Positions 34,301 to 43,762 of a stretch of DNA of 64,000 bases are shown here, piece by piece. Origin of the DNA: Eretmocerus hayati. Lineage: Eukaryota > Arthropoda > Insecta > Hymenoptera > Aphelinidae. The number at the start of each line of letters is the position of its first letter. Position 1 is the first letter of the stretch. The stretch is taken from positions 95,516,501-95,580,500 of the forward strand of contig CM056743.1 in NCBI GenBank assembly GCA_029851415.1. The letters run 5' to 3'. Under the pieces are notes generated by a model. It saw nothing but the letters and a program-made list of their open reading frames with translations, was not told the DNA's origin and did no database searches. The translations under genes and the position numbers were made by a program.

Positions 34301-35847
34301 ACCATAGACGTCCAGAAAACATTGTGAATTATTAACCATTTCGTGCACGCACCTATTTCCCGTTGTAGAAAAAAAATCATCTCTCAATGAACTTCATCAG
34401 CTCTAACGCTGAAAAGTTCTCCGAGCTTCAAACAGGTGGAAAACTCATCATCATATTGCACTTATAACCATGTCCACGCATGTGGACACCGTGGAGTCAT
34501 GGAAAGAAATCATAGAAGGAATTCGACTACACAAGTTTGATGAGTAAGAACTAAACAGCGTATACGCCAGAAGAATTAACCAACGCATCAAGCATGGGCG
34601 CGGGTTTGCAAGACTTCGTAACTACGTCCAAGGTTGATGGAATCCCATTTGATGTAGACTTCGCGAGCCTATCGTTTTCATAGTTCAAGGTTGACGATTC
34701 GTTGTGAGTCCTCTCGCGCTAAACAACCCAAATGTTTTGTAGACCGGCTTCTAGTAGTAGTATGCTAATTCATGCATCGCTCTATTCCATCCCCGAGAAG
34801 GCAGCAAGAGCTGCCGGACCGGACGCGCGAGGGGGGGGGGGTGTTGCTCCCAGGCGCATTCCACGCACGGAATCCGGACGTCCGGTCGAAGAGCCGCTTC
34901 CGTATTCCAGGACGCACCCGGCCTTCCGACACCCACCGGACGCCCAACATCCGCCCATGGGACAACCGCACATAAAGGACGCGCCCTGCGCCCTTGTTAA
35001 GTTCACCGAGATCGTGCCACCATCAACCCCGAAGCGCCCCCCACAGCTGAGTCCTAAAGTCTTTCTTGCTCCCGCATTACAGTGTGAAACAAGGTGTTTG
35101 AATTACCACCGTGTGTACCTCTGTCAACTCATCTCCTCTTGATCTTGAAATTAATATTATCCCGCTGAAGTGCTGCGGTGCTTCTTAACCACGACGACTC
35201 CTGAAGCTGACCGAAACCAATCCACTTTTCTTCTCTCTCTGTAATTGCACCGGAAACACTTACGAACCTACCGGACTACGTCTTGCAGAGTAGCTAAAAA
35301 TTCAATGAATTACAAAAATTGATCAGGAATTACTCGTGTGAGTATTCACGTAAGAATAGAGCGATTCGGCAGCAAGAGAGCTCAAATGAGGAAGAGTGAG
35401 AGGAGAGTAGCTAAGATTCTACCTTAGACATCCCAGATAAGATTTCGTTACTGGAATCGACGAATTCAAGGCACGACCAAAAGATTTCCGGGGTTTAATA
35501 CACACTGAGACTGTGAAAATATGCAAGCATCGTCGTTAGAAATCATTCCCCACTGAAAATCCGACGGTCACTCTGTTACGAATATACCCGACGGAAGTTA
35601 ATCAAACCCTTGAGGTCATTCAAGGATATGCTCCAGTAAAGTGTCAATTACACTGTAGGTTAGGAGTGTGGGTGTGTGTTTGTGCGTCAGTGTTACCGCT
35701 GGAGGCTCATGGCGTTCCGTGTGAGCCTTGTTGAAGGAAGGGTAGTCGAAGTGTTAGAATTTTTCGCCTTTCCGCGCGATCTTTAAAATATATCAGTTTT
35801 AGAGCTATAGCCGATATTATGAATTAATTTGGAATGGAGAATATCTC
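31336..35847 (-). other. 3' region of the element between pol and the accessory ORF
   Basis: About 4.5 kb with no credible ORF on the element's strand. Visible items are a GCGGCGGCTCGTA repeat (about 32640-32668) next to a 30-base T run (32671-32700), and a CG-rich stretch at 34800-35050 containing a 10-base G run and two more CATTCC words. It may serve as an intron for the accessory transcript. Confidence 0.45.
32671..32700 (-). repeat. A-tract on the element's strand
   Basis: Thirty T on the + strand, preceded by two GCGGCGGCTCGT units. It could be the poly(A) tail of an old retro-inserted transcript whose body lies at higher coordinates, or a slippage tract. No target duplication was found. 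Confidence 0.35.
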
Positions 35848-36150
35848 GGTTATCCCATGAATGGACGCCCGACGGAAGTAATCCTTGCTCGGAAAATATG
35901 AGTCAATATATGAGAGTATTCCTTCCTAAGAACCCCTTGCAGAATTCCCGGTTATCCTATGAATGGACGCCCGACGGAAGTAATTTTTGCTTGGAAAATA
36001 TGAGCCAATATGTAGGAGTATTCTCTCTTAAGAACCCCTTGTAAAATTCCAGGTTATCCTATGAATGGACGCCCGACGGAAATAATTTAGCTTGGAAAAT
36101 ATGAGTCAATATATGAGAGTATTCCTTCCTAAGAACCCCTTGCAAACCCA
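35848..36150. repeat. Three tandem copies of a 102-bp repeat
   Basis: Copies start at 35848, 35950 and 36052. Each contains GGTTATCCYATGAATGGACG, CCCGACGGAAGTAAT, GGAAAATATGAGYCAATAT and AAGAACCCCTTG. The period (34 codons) keeps the + frame open, which explains the chance ORFs. A lone CCCGACGGAAGTTAATC at about 35588 may be a further diverged unit. It lies 520 bp beyond the pol stop. Confidence 0.85.
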
Positions 36151-36672
36151 CTATCTTTCCGTGTCAAAGCGGAGAAAGAGAGGGGTGGAGATGTGGAGCT
36201 CCCTCCTCAACGCTCCACATTGTAGGCCACTTCCTAAATCTCGCTTCAATAAAACATTCTCGTCATTCTCAGACCTCCTGATTTATCGTAGCTTTGCTTG
36301 GCCTCCCATTACTCCACGACCTCAATTTCCCTCTTTATTGACAACAACAGACATGTGGTTACATAATCTTATGACACTAATAGACTCATACATAAGTGAT
36401 ATAATTTTCGCGCGTGAATATACTGTAATGGATTCCATACACACAAATAGTAACTATCGTGAGAATACAGAACCTCAATTGTTAATTGACAATCCAATCA
36501 AAAATTTAAGAAGGTATATACGTAAGGACCTAAAAATAAACGTTCTGATGAACTCAAAGTGTCAAAGCAGAAAGAAATCTAATATAATTCCTTATTCATA
36601 AATTCTGAATGTGACTCGAACATTAAACCTATGAAGATATTATTTTCGCCCTATATTTTCCTCCTCTCGTCT
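36151..36672. other. Sequence between the 102-bp repeats and the pol stop
   Basis: A + strand frame covers most of it but has no domain signature and is antisense to the element. On the element's strand I see nothing but the start of the 3' UTR. Confidence 0.4.
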
Positions 36673-39600
36673 TCAATCGGGCCTCGTAAAGGCATGCTTT
36701 AGCTTGTCTAAATTCACCACCTTGGTTCTCTTATTTCCCAAATCAATGACAGCATTTTTGTCCCCTACTAAGCTCAGAATTTTGTAGCTACCTACATATT
36801 GTTCATCAAGCTTTCCCGCTCGCGGCTCCTTCAATAAGTAGACCTCTTCTCCTACTTCAAATTTTTTCACGTTGATTTTACGATCATAAAATCGTTTGGC
36901 GGATTCTTTAGCGGATAGTACATTCGATTTTGCTTCAGCTTGTGTGTAATTCAACTTAGCTACCAAGTCATCCAGTAGTGCAGAGTATGTCTTGTCCTTT
37001 ACTTTTGATTCGAAACTCGAGGGCAATCTGGCTTTCCGCCCAAAAATAAGCTCGAATGGGGTAAAACCTGTCACGGTGCTCACCGAGGAATTGAAACTGA
37101 AAATCCCCGGTCTTATCCACACGTCCCATTGTTTATCTTTCGCAAACATCATCAAGTATTCCGCGAAGGTGTGGTGGGACCGCTCCAACGATCCCAGTGT
37201 TTGGGGGTGCCATGCGCTAGATCTCACTTGGTCTATTTTGAAAATACTTGCGAATTTTGCCATCAATTTGCTCTGGAAATTTGCCCCTTGATCAGTTTTC
37301 ATTATTCGCGGACATCCAAAGGTACAAATGAATTCGTTGCAAAAGACTACGGCTATCGTTTCAGCAGTCGCGTCGGGTATCGGAATTGCAATCGAATATT
37401 TCGTTAAGTTACATTGGATCGTCAGTAAATATTTGTTCCCCTGGTCGGTCACGGGTAATGGGCCCACAATATCCATTTCTACAATTTCGAATGCTTCAGA
37501 GGGAGTTGTTGTGATTTTCATGGGGAGTTTGGTCTTGACCCTTACTAATTTGCTTCTCTGGCAAGTCTCACATGTCCTAACGAACCTAGTTATGTCTTGC
37601 TTCATTCCTGGCCAGTGAAACCGTTCACTAACTCTTCTATAGGTTTTAAACATTCCCTGATGCCCTCCTATTGACGAATCATGATTTTCCCTCATTATTT
37701 TCAATTTTGCTTCGTCATTCTCAGGTGTTATTAGTTCTCCCGTGAAAATTGTAAGCTTGAAGTTTTCTATCTCCAAAAATGAACGAAGTATCATTTCGAT
37801 AGGGGGCCAGTGAATTCTATCCAACCCATCCCCCGATTTCGCCATTTGGATTGATTTTATCCCTTCTTTCATCAGAACCTCTTTCACGATTTCGAGACAA
37901 TGTGATACGCAAGCCACCGACGCGAAATCTTTATGGCTATATTTGATGAACACGGTTAGAATCTTTAGATCGCCATCACTATCATTTCGATCACTTATTA
38001 CGACGGTCCCTATCTCCGGCCGTTGAGCTTGAATCCTTTCCATAGCGATTAATCCTAAATCCACAAGATGCTGTCCCAAAGGCGTATTGATTACGCAGTC
38101 GGTAGACATGAAGTGCATGATATTATCCTTTGAAGATACCATCTGTTTGGGGGAGTATATAATGGGTATTATCAGAAAAATGCTTGCTACCGCTCGCATT
38201 GATTTTGGGCCCGATCTCGCACAATCAATTTCTTCTATCTCTTCATCGGTATTTGCAACGCACCCACCCGGTGAATCCGACCGTTTGCGCTTGGTCCGGC
38301 TGAGCACATCTACTTCTGATTTGCTCAATAAATCGACAGTCTTCCAATTGTAACCCAGATCTCGCAAACTAGATTTATCTCCCGTCTGACTCATTTCTTT
38401 TCGTCGCGTGTGAATCATCTCCACACTTCGCCTTTTGAATTGATCGTTTATCTTGATAGGAAATATATCCCATGCCGCAGTAGCAGGGGGACTTATTTCT
38501 AACTGTCCAAGCTTGTAGTCAATGTTGTCTATGTCCCTAAATGTTCCACTCTCCTCCTCGGTCAAGAGGGAAGTATGGGGTTTTCCACTCTCCTCCTCTG
38601 TTAAGAGGGAAGTATGGGGTTTTTTAATCTTATAGCCTTCAATAATTTCACCTTCAACAGGCCCAATATTCTCAACAATTTCTTCAACAGGCCCAATAAT
38701 TCCACCTTCAACAGGCCCAATATTCTCAACAATTTCTTCAACAGGCCCAATAATTCCACCTTCAACAGGCCCAATATTCTCAACAATTTCTTCAACAGGC
38801 CCAATAATTCCACCTTCAACAGGCCCAATATTCTCAACAATTTCTTCAACAGGCCCAATAATTCCACCTTCAACAGGCCCAATATTCTCAACAATTTCTT
38901 CAACAGGCCCAATAATTCCACCTTCAACGGGCCCAATATTCTCAACAATTCTTTCAACAGGCCCAATAATTCCACCTTCAACAGGCCCAATATTCTCAAC
39001 AATTTCTTCAACAGGCCCAATAATTCCACCTTCAACAGGCCCAATATTCTCAACAATTTCTTCAACAGGCCCAATAATTCCACCTTCAACGGGCCCAATA
39101 TTCTCAACAATTCTTTCAACAGGCCCAATAATTTCACCTTCAACAGGCCCAATATTCTCAAAAATTCTTCCAACAGGCTCAATAATTTCACCTTCAACAG
39201 GCCCAATATTCTCAACAATTCTTTCAACAGGCCCAATAATTTCACCTTCAACAGGCTCGATACCATTCATCTTTTCGTCCTCTCTCCCAATAGTCTCAAT
39301 ATGTTCGACAGCGTCAGATGTCCCTTGGATATGAATGTCATCATTTCGTCCGTTATTTCTTCCTCTCCAGTCTGACAGCTTTAATTTTTTCGCGGAGCTT
39401 CCTATATCAATGCTAATCTCATTAACGTATGAATGGAATGTTTTCCCCTTCTGGCTTTGCGCCGGTGCACCGATCAAATTTTCGCGAGCCCGTTTTGATG
39501 ACCTCGCCGTTGGGGTGGTCCCCGAAGTCGCTGGGCCCTGCGATTTTTCGGGTAAAACCTTCCCAGCCGGCGTGCATCCCGGGGTTTTGGGGAAAACGCA

Positions 39601-41922
39601 TAAAACTACGCGAGTCTCGTTAGTGGGTTCATCTTGCTGGAGGATTTTTACCTTTTTCGTCGCCCGTTGGTTTTCCTCACCCTGCGTTTTATCTAACGGT
39701 CTCTTCAGTTGATCGGTCGGATTCCGGGATAGGGCATCTGCATTGTTATGTACGCGGCCTTGTCTAAAAACGATGTCGAAGGAGTAATCGAGTAGCTTAA
39801 TCTTCCAGCGCAACAATCTGGACGCTGGATCCTTGAGATTTTGTAACCATACGAGAGGCCTATGGTCAGTCACGAAGGTAAACCTGCGCCCATACAGGTA
39901 AGGCCGGAAATGGGTCGCTGCGAACACAAGGGCCAGGAGCTCCTTCTCTGTTGTACTGTAACCCCTTTCGGCATTATTTAGGGTCCTCGACGCGTAAGCT
40001 ATTGGTAAATCACGGCCAATAGGGCCTTGAGACAGCACGGCTCCAAGGGCCCAGTTGCTCGAGTCGGCGCTGCAAACGAAGGGCTCTGAGAAGCGAGGGT
40101 ATTGTAACAGAGGCTCTGAGCACAGGCGATTCTTTAGCTCGTTGAATGCTCCCTCATGCGCCTCTTGCCAGCAAAAAGGGGTGTCCTTCTTCAGGAGTTC
40201 TGTCAGAGGTCTCGCGATGCCAGAAAAATTGGGAATGAACCTACGGTAGTAACCTGCCAGGCCCAAAAACTGTTTTATATTTGTCTGAGAAACCGGTCGC
40301 GGAAATTCGGAGACCGCCTTCACCTTCCTTGGGTCGGGTTTAACTCCCTCTTCCGTGATAATGTGTCCTAGGTATGTCACCTCTTTCCTCAGAAGCAGAC
40401 ACTTGTCTGGTTGCAAGGTTAGGGCCGCGGTTTTCAACCGTCCTAGAAGTTTTTTCATTTTATCAAAGTGATCCCGTAGTGACGCTGAGTGGACCACTAT
40501 GTCATCCATATATACGAAGCAATCTACTGAGCTCAGACCGCTCAGAACGCGGGACATCAATTCCTGGAAGCAAGAAGGACTACCTTTCAAACCCATAGGC
40601 AATCTCTTATACTCTAGGTGAAATTCCCCATAACTGAAGGCTGTACGGGCCGCAGATTCCGGATCTAGGGGAACCTGGTGAAATCCACTAGCTAAATCTA
40701 GTACCGAGAAGTATTTACTTTGGCCTAGTTGATCCAGAATTTCTGTTATGTTTGGGAGTGGGTAGGCAGAAGAAATTGTTTTGTCGTTCAATGCCCTGAA
40801 ATCGATGACCAATCTCCATCTCCTATTTCCCTTCGAGTCCTCTTTCTTTGGCACAATCCAAAGAGGCGAATTATAAGGCGATTCTGAGTGTTGCACAATA
40901 TCATTGTCCAGCATCTCCTTGAGTTGCCTTTCAATTTCCCCTTTCAAATGTGCCGGATGTCGGTATTGTTTTATATTGATCGGTACTTCGTCAGTCACGT
41001 GTATTTTGTGTTTCATCACGTTTGTCATGCTCAGTTTATCCCCCGGCAAATGAAATTGATATGGAAACATTTTTACTAACTGCTCAACTGACTCTTTCTC
41101 ATCCTGGTTCAACTCCTTGAGGTCTAAAAGCTCCACAATGCGTTTAACCCTATCAGAAATTATTAAATCCATGTCACGTTTCTCTACCTTCCCTATTGTT
41201 CTGATTGGCTTTAAAGTTTCATCGAATTCCTGTAACACGACTGGAGGTATTGTGAGGCTTATCTCCTTTTCAGTGGTGTTGATAATAAAGAGCGAGGCCA
41301 TGCCATTTCTATTAGTGACCAGGCATTCCCCCGCGAATATACCGGGTCCCGTTTCCAGCCTCGCGACGTACCCTGATTGTTGATTTGAATTTTTAACCCT
41401 AAGATAGCATAATTTCTTAGTACGGGGCGGCAGATGCACGGATACATGATTGAAAAAGGGAATTGTCTCATTCCTAGAGTGTTTCAGGGTCATATGCTCG
41501 TTTTCGAATGACAAGGTGGCTCCATATGTTTTTAAAAATTGGACTCCTAAAATTCCGTCATACACGATTGGGAAATCATCCGGAACTAAATTCATTGGGC
41601 ACCGCGTAGACCCTATTCTCATGTGAATTTCTCCTAAAGTAGATATGAGTCCTTGGCTGATACCCGCTAACCCGAAAATTTTATTTGAGTTTACCGCGGT
41701 CTGTCTTGTTAGACAGCCCGTCTTAATTAGGTTCAATTCCGAGCCTGTATCAATGAGAAAGTGATGTGAAATTCCTTCCAGCTCCGGGCTGGATATCTCG
41801 ACTGACGGGCAACGAGATGGTTGTGTCGTTAGATCTATTAAGGCGCGATTTCGGATCGTTGTGGTCCCGCAAAACGCAAACTCGACAGCGCACCTGTCTG
41901 ACGAGCGCGGATTCAGTTTAAA
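36673..41922 (-). CDS. pol: pol: protease, reverse transcriptase, RNase H, repeat linker, integrase
   Basis: The frame is open from the frameshift heptamer (41922-41916) to the stop at 36673, about 1,747 codons. No ATG is needed because it is made as a gag-pol fusion. In order: an aspartic protease with LIDTGSE at residues 54-60 and a GILGVQFL-type C-terminal motif; RT with LDLASGFHQ and the YMDD catalytic box; RNase H with DSSNWALGA, a catalytic Glu in TTEKELLA and TDHRPLVW; a linker of several hundred residues holding nuclear-signal-like KKVK and KRAR patches and 18-residue repeats; then integrase with the HHCC finger (H-x6-H, then CETC), the DDE residues in MDIVGP, KTDQGAN and SLERSHH, and a C-terminal GPY/F-like end. 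Every catalytic motif is present. I see no break. Confidence 0.92.
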   Translation of the reverse strand, partial: FKLNPRSSDRCAVEFAFCGTTTIRNRALIDLTTQPSRCPSVEISSPELEGISHHFLIDTGSELNLIKTGCLTRQTAVNSNKIFGLAGISQGLISTLGEIHMRIGSTRCPMNLVPDDFPIVYDGILGVQFLKTYGATLSFENEHMTLKHSRNETIPFFNHVSVHLPPRTKKLCYLRVKNSNQQSGYVARLETGPGIFAGECLVTNRNGMASLFIINTTEKEISLTIPPVVLQEFDETLKPIRTIGKVEKRDMDLIISDRVKRIVELLDLKELNQDEKESVEQLVKMFPYQFHLPGDKLSMTNVMKHKIHVTDEVPINIKQYRHPAHLKGEIERQLKEMLDNDIVQHSESPYNSPLWIVPKKEDSKGNRRWRLVIDFRALNDKTISSAYPLPNITEILDQLGQSKYFSVLDLASGFHQVPLDPESAARTAFSYGEFHLEYKRLPMGLKGSPSCFQELMSRVLSGLSSVDCFVYMDDIVVHSASLRDHFDKMKKLLGRLKTAALTLQPDKCLLLRKEVTYLGHIITEEGVKPDPRKVKAVSEFPRPVSQTNIKQFLGLAGYYRRFIPNFSGIARPLTELLKKDTPFCWQEAHEGAFNELKNRLCSEPLLQYPRFSEPFVCSADSSNWALGAVLSQGPIGRDLPIAYASRTLNNAERGYSTTEKELLALVFAATHFRPYLYGRRFTFVTDHRPLVWLQNLKDPASRLLRWKIKLLDYSFDIVFRQGRVHNNADALSRNPTDQLKRPLDKTQGEENQRATKKVKILQQDEPTNETRVVLCVFPKTPGCTPAGKVLPEKSQGPATSGTTPTARSSKRARENLIGAPAQSQKGKTFHSYVNEISIDIGSSAKKLKLSDWRGRNNGRNDDIHIQGTSDAVEHIETIGREDEKMNGIEPVEGEIIGPVERIVENIGPVEGEIIEPVGRIFENIGPVEGEIIGPVERIVENIGPVEGGIIGPVEEIVENIGPVEGGIIGPVEEIVENIGPVEGGIIGPVERIVENIGPVEGGIIGPVEEIVENIGPVEGGIIGPVEEIVENIGPVEGGIIGPVEEIVENIGPVEGGIIGPVEEIVENIGPVEGGIIGPVEEIVENIGPVEGEIIEGYKIKKPHTSLLTEEESGKPHTSLLTEEESGTFRDIDNIDYKLGQLEISPPATAAWDIFPIKINDQFKRRSVEMIHTRRKEMSQTGDKSSLRDLGYNWKTVDLLSKSEVDVLSRTKRKRSDSPGGCVANTDEEIEEIDCARSGPKSMRAVASIFLIIPIIYSPKQMVSSKDNIMHFMSTDCVINTPLGQHLVDLGLIAMERIQAQRPEIGTVVISDRNDSDGDLKILTVFIKYSHKDFASVACVSHCLEIVKEVLMKEGIKSIQMAKSGDGLDRIHWPPIEMILRSFLEIENFKLTIFTGELITPENDEAKLKIMRENHDSSIGGHQGMFKTYRRVSERFHWPGMKQDITRFVRTCETCQRSKLVRVKTKLPMKITTTPSEAFEIVEMDIVGPLPVTDQGNKYLLTIQCNLTKYSIAIPIPDATAETIAVVFCNEFICTFGCPRIMKTDQGANFQSKLMAKFASIFKIDQVRSSAWHPQTLGSLERSHHTFAEYLMMFAKDKQWDVWIRPGIFSFNSSVSTVTGFTPFELIFGRKARLPSSFESKVKDKTYSALLDDLVAKLNYTQAEAKSNVLSAKESAKRFYDRKINVKKFEVGEEVYLLKEPRAGKLDEQYVGSYKILSLVGDKNAVIDLGNKRTKVVNLDKLKHAFTRPD
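38632..39270 (-). repeat. 54-bp tandem repeats inside pol (18-residue units)
   Basis: About eleven units encode IVENIGPVEGGIIGPVEE, with variants GEII, VER and one VGR/IF at the N-terminal edge. All are in frame, between RNase H and integrase. A second small duplication, KPHTSLLTEEESG twice (39 bp), follows at about 38540-38620. The + strand frame of 253 residues across the array is its shadow. Units are nearly identical, so expansion or homogenisation is recent. Confidence 0.92.
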
Positions 41923-43247
41923 GGATTTGGTTGATTCTGATTATTTCCTCTTTCGGCGGGCGGTTGCGGGCGTCGATTGCAATTACTAAAGAAGTGTCCT
42001 ATTACCTTGCAGTACTCGCAGTACCCACGGTCGGCGACTGTACGCCCCAATTTGAAACATGAAGTTATCTCATGACCGTTTTGCTTGCAAAAATCGCAGA
42101 AAGACCTCTGGCCTCGGTTCTTTTTCGGACATTCACGCGCGATATGACCTGGCTCTGAACAAGAATAGCACACGATCGTCCCAGTGTTATTATCCCAACG
42201 GCTTACTGCGCTCCGCGGACCCCTGTCGTAAGGCCGCGGTCTGTTTCCCCCGCTAACACGATTAAAACGCGTATTTGTATCATTTATGTGCCGGATAAAT
42301 CGCGATTCTTCGATGCTTCTTCCGTTTACTGCACTCAAATACTCTCTCCCTGTCTCCTGACTATCTATGGCATTACAGAAAACCTTCCTAACGCGATTAG
42401 GCCCTTCGGATTCGGCATACAATTCCCGACGCTGGTTTATTCTCTTTTCAAACTCGACCGCGGTGCTGATGGCAATTTGTAGCGTAGCGGGCGAGTGCCC
42501 TAACATGATCGATGAGATCTCAGGGCAAAGACCTAATATAAAACACTCACACGCGGTTTTATTCATCCCTTCCATCATACCAACCGCTGCGGTCGAATCA
42601 AAATTACTCTGAGTTATTTCCAAACCCCGTTGTAATAAGTTTGATACTCTTAGCCCATAATCGGCAACCTTCTCATTGGGTTTCTGACAAACGCGGGCTA
42701 AATCTACCTGGATCTGGGGCAAATTCTGAGCAGAGGCAAAGGATATCTTCAAATGTGAACTGAATTCGCTCAAAGAACTGAAAACCTTTCCTTGGATGTG
42801 AGCCCTAGCGGGTCCAACGACCTTGGCCTTAACCAGCTCTAAAAAGAAATCACGGTCCTCGGAACCCACAAATCTTTCCGCGTTCTTGCACTCCCGGATG
42901 AATTGGTCAACTGTAATATTTTGTCCGTTAAATTCGGGCAATATTCGAGCTACATCGGTCACTCTCTTGGGATTTTGTCGCTCCCCCGGTTCTACCGCAC
43001 TAGAACCCTGCGTTAAGCGGTCGGGATTTCCTAGCTGAGGGGCCCTACCGTTCGATTCACAAGCCCTGGATTGAGGGGTTGGTTCACTATTAGTTGAGGG
43101 GAGTCGCAAGTCGGGCATTCTATCCACATTCATAATCAAGATGTCACCAGGTATCTCGTTTATCTCATGAACTTCAATTCTATCGGGATATGAACTATTC
43201 GTACCACTACTAACGTCCCCCACCGAGGGCGTAGAAACCGACTCCAT
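41913..43247 (-). CDS. gag: gag: capsid-like region plus three CCHC zinc knuckles
   Basis: 444 residues from ATG 43247 to TGA 41913. After a disordered Ser/Pro-rich N-terminus, residues about 100-290 are a capsid-like helical region (LPEFNGQNITVDQFI at its start). The C-terminus has three knuckles of the form C-x2-C-x4-H-x4-C: CYSC...GHIAREC, CDFC...GHEITSC and CEYC...GHFFSNC, followed by a basic, Asn/Gln-rich tail. It forms the virus-like particle core and binds element RNA. Its ATG lies one base after the TAA of the upstream ORF (TAAAATG), suggesting termination-reinitiation. The last codons overlap the frameshift heptamer. Confidence 0.92.
   Translation of the reverse strand: MESVSTPSVGDVSSGTNSSYPDRIEVHEINEIPGDILIMNVDRMPDLRLPSTNSEPTPQSRACESNGRAPQLGNPDRLTQGSSAVEPGERQNPKRVTDVARILPEFNGQNITVDQFIRECKNAERFVGSEDRDFFLELVKAKVVGPARAHIQGKVFSSLSEFSSHLKISFASAQNLPQIQVDLARVCQKPNEKVADYGLRVSNLLQRGLEITQSNFDSTAAVGMMEGMNKTACECFILGLCPEISSIMLGHSPATLQIAISTAVEFEKRINQRRELYAESEGPNRVRKVFCNAIDSQETGREYLSAVNGRSIEESRFIRHINDTNTRFNRVSGGNRPRPYDRGPRSAVSRWDNNTGTIVCYSCSEPGHIARECPKKNRGQRSFCDFCKQNGHEITSCFKLGRTVADRGYCEYCKVIGHFFSNCNRRPQPPAERGNNQNQPNPLN
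41916..41922 (-). promoter_or_regulatory. -1 ribosomal frameshift heptamer TTTAAAC
   Basis: On the element's strand the gag frame reads CCT TTA AAC TGA, which is the X_XXY_YYZ pattern T_TTA_AAC. Slipping back one base gives TTT AAA and then CTG, which is exactly the open pol frame. The gag stop follows immediately. GC-rich sequence right after (CCGCGCTCG...GGTGCGCTG) could form the stimulating stem or pseudoknot. Use in vivo is inferred. Confidence 0.8.
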
Positions 43248-43248
43248 T

Positions 43249-43647
43249 TTAAACAGGTGCTGACGGTTCTTCAGCTTTCTCAGAAATGAAAGATAATAGG
43301 GCGTCTGTCAATGAATTCTCACTTGTTTGATTTGCCTTAACAAGCGCGGAGAAAAGCAAGTTCTCTGTTCCTCGTAAACGTTTGGATAAAGTTTCAATCT
43401 GCTGATTCTGACTATTTAACAAAGCCTTCAAACGCTCGACGGCTTTGGTATTCTCCTCTTGAACTCTTAACGAAATTTGAGATTGGTCGAATATGATGTT
43501 TTGTGTAGAACTGTTTAAGGCAAACTGTTCAGAAATTAACCGCCCAGTACTAGCCGCCTCTTCACTGAGGATGTGAATATTTACGTTAACACTCTGGAGT
43601 CCGGTTTCTAGGTCCTCGATACGTCTGAGGAGCTCTTGAAGGGGCAT
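43249..43647 (-). CDS. Coiled-coil ORF B directly upstream of gag
   Basis: 132 residues from ATG 43647; an in-frame TTG at 43656 is less likely. It ends with TAA one base before the gag ATG. The sequence is a heptad-like coiled coil from start to about residue 100 (LQELLRRIEDLETGL, then VERLKALLNSQNQQIETLSKRL) with an acidic tail. No enzyme or zinc motif. It could be a particle or RNA-handling factor, or a detached N-terminal piece of gag. I know of no named family. Confidence 0.75.
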   Translation of the reverse strand: MPLQELLRRIEDLETGLQSVNVNIHILSEEAASTGRLISEQFALNSSTQNIIFDQSQISLRVQEENTKAVERLKALLNSQNQQIETLSKRLRGTENLLFSALVKANQTSENSLTDALLSFISEKAEEPSAPV

Positions 43648-43762
43648 TAGGCCCAATCAAATCGTAAAATCAACTTAAAACTAGACTTAGCTTGTTACTG
43701 AAGTGTAGCTCGTAGATTTCGACGCTTGTAGACTCTGGTGCTTGCAGAACCGTTGGTCCAAA

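Noticed and set aside
36092..36601. 169-residue + strand ORF
   Set aside because: It starts in the 102-bp repeat, runs antisense to the retrotransposon, and shows no domain or splice context.
38632..39270. CRISPR-like array of 54-bp units (also 59460-59755)
   Set aside because: Units are contiguous without unique spacers; the first is coding, the second is a minisatellite, and the DNA is eukaryotic.
38614..39375. 253-residue + strand ORF made of FNRPNN repeats
   Set aside because: It is the antisense reading of the 54-bp repeats in pol; the sense frame has domains on both sides, this one has none.
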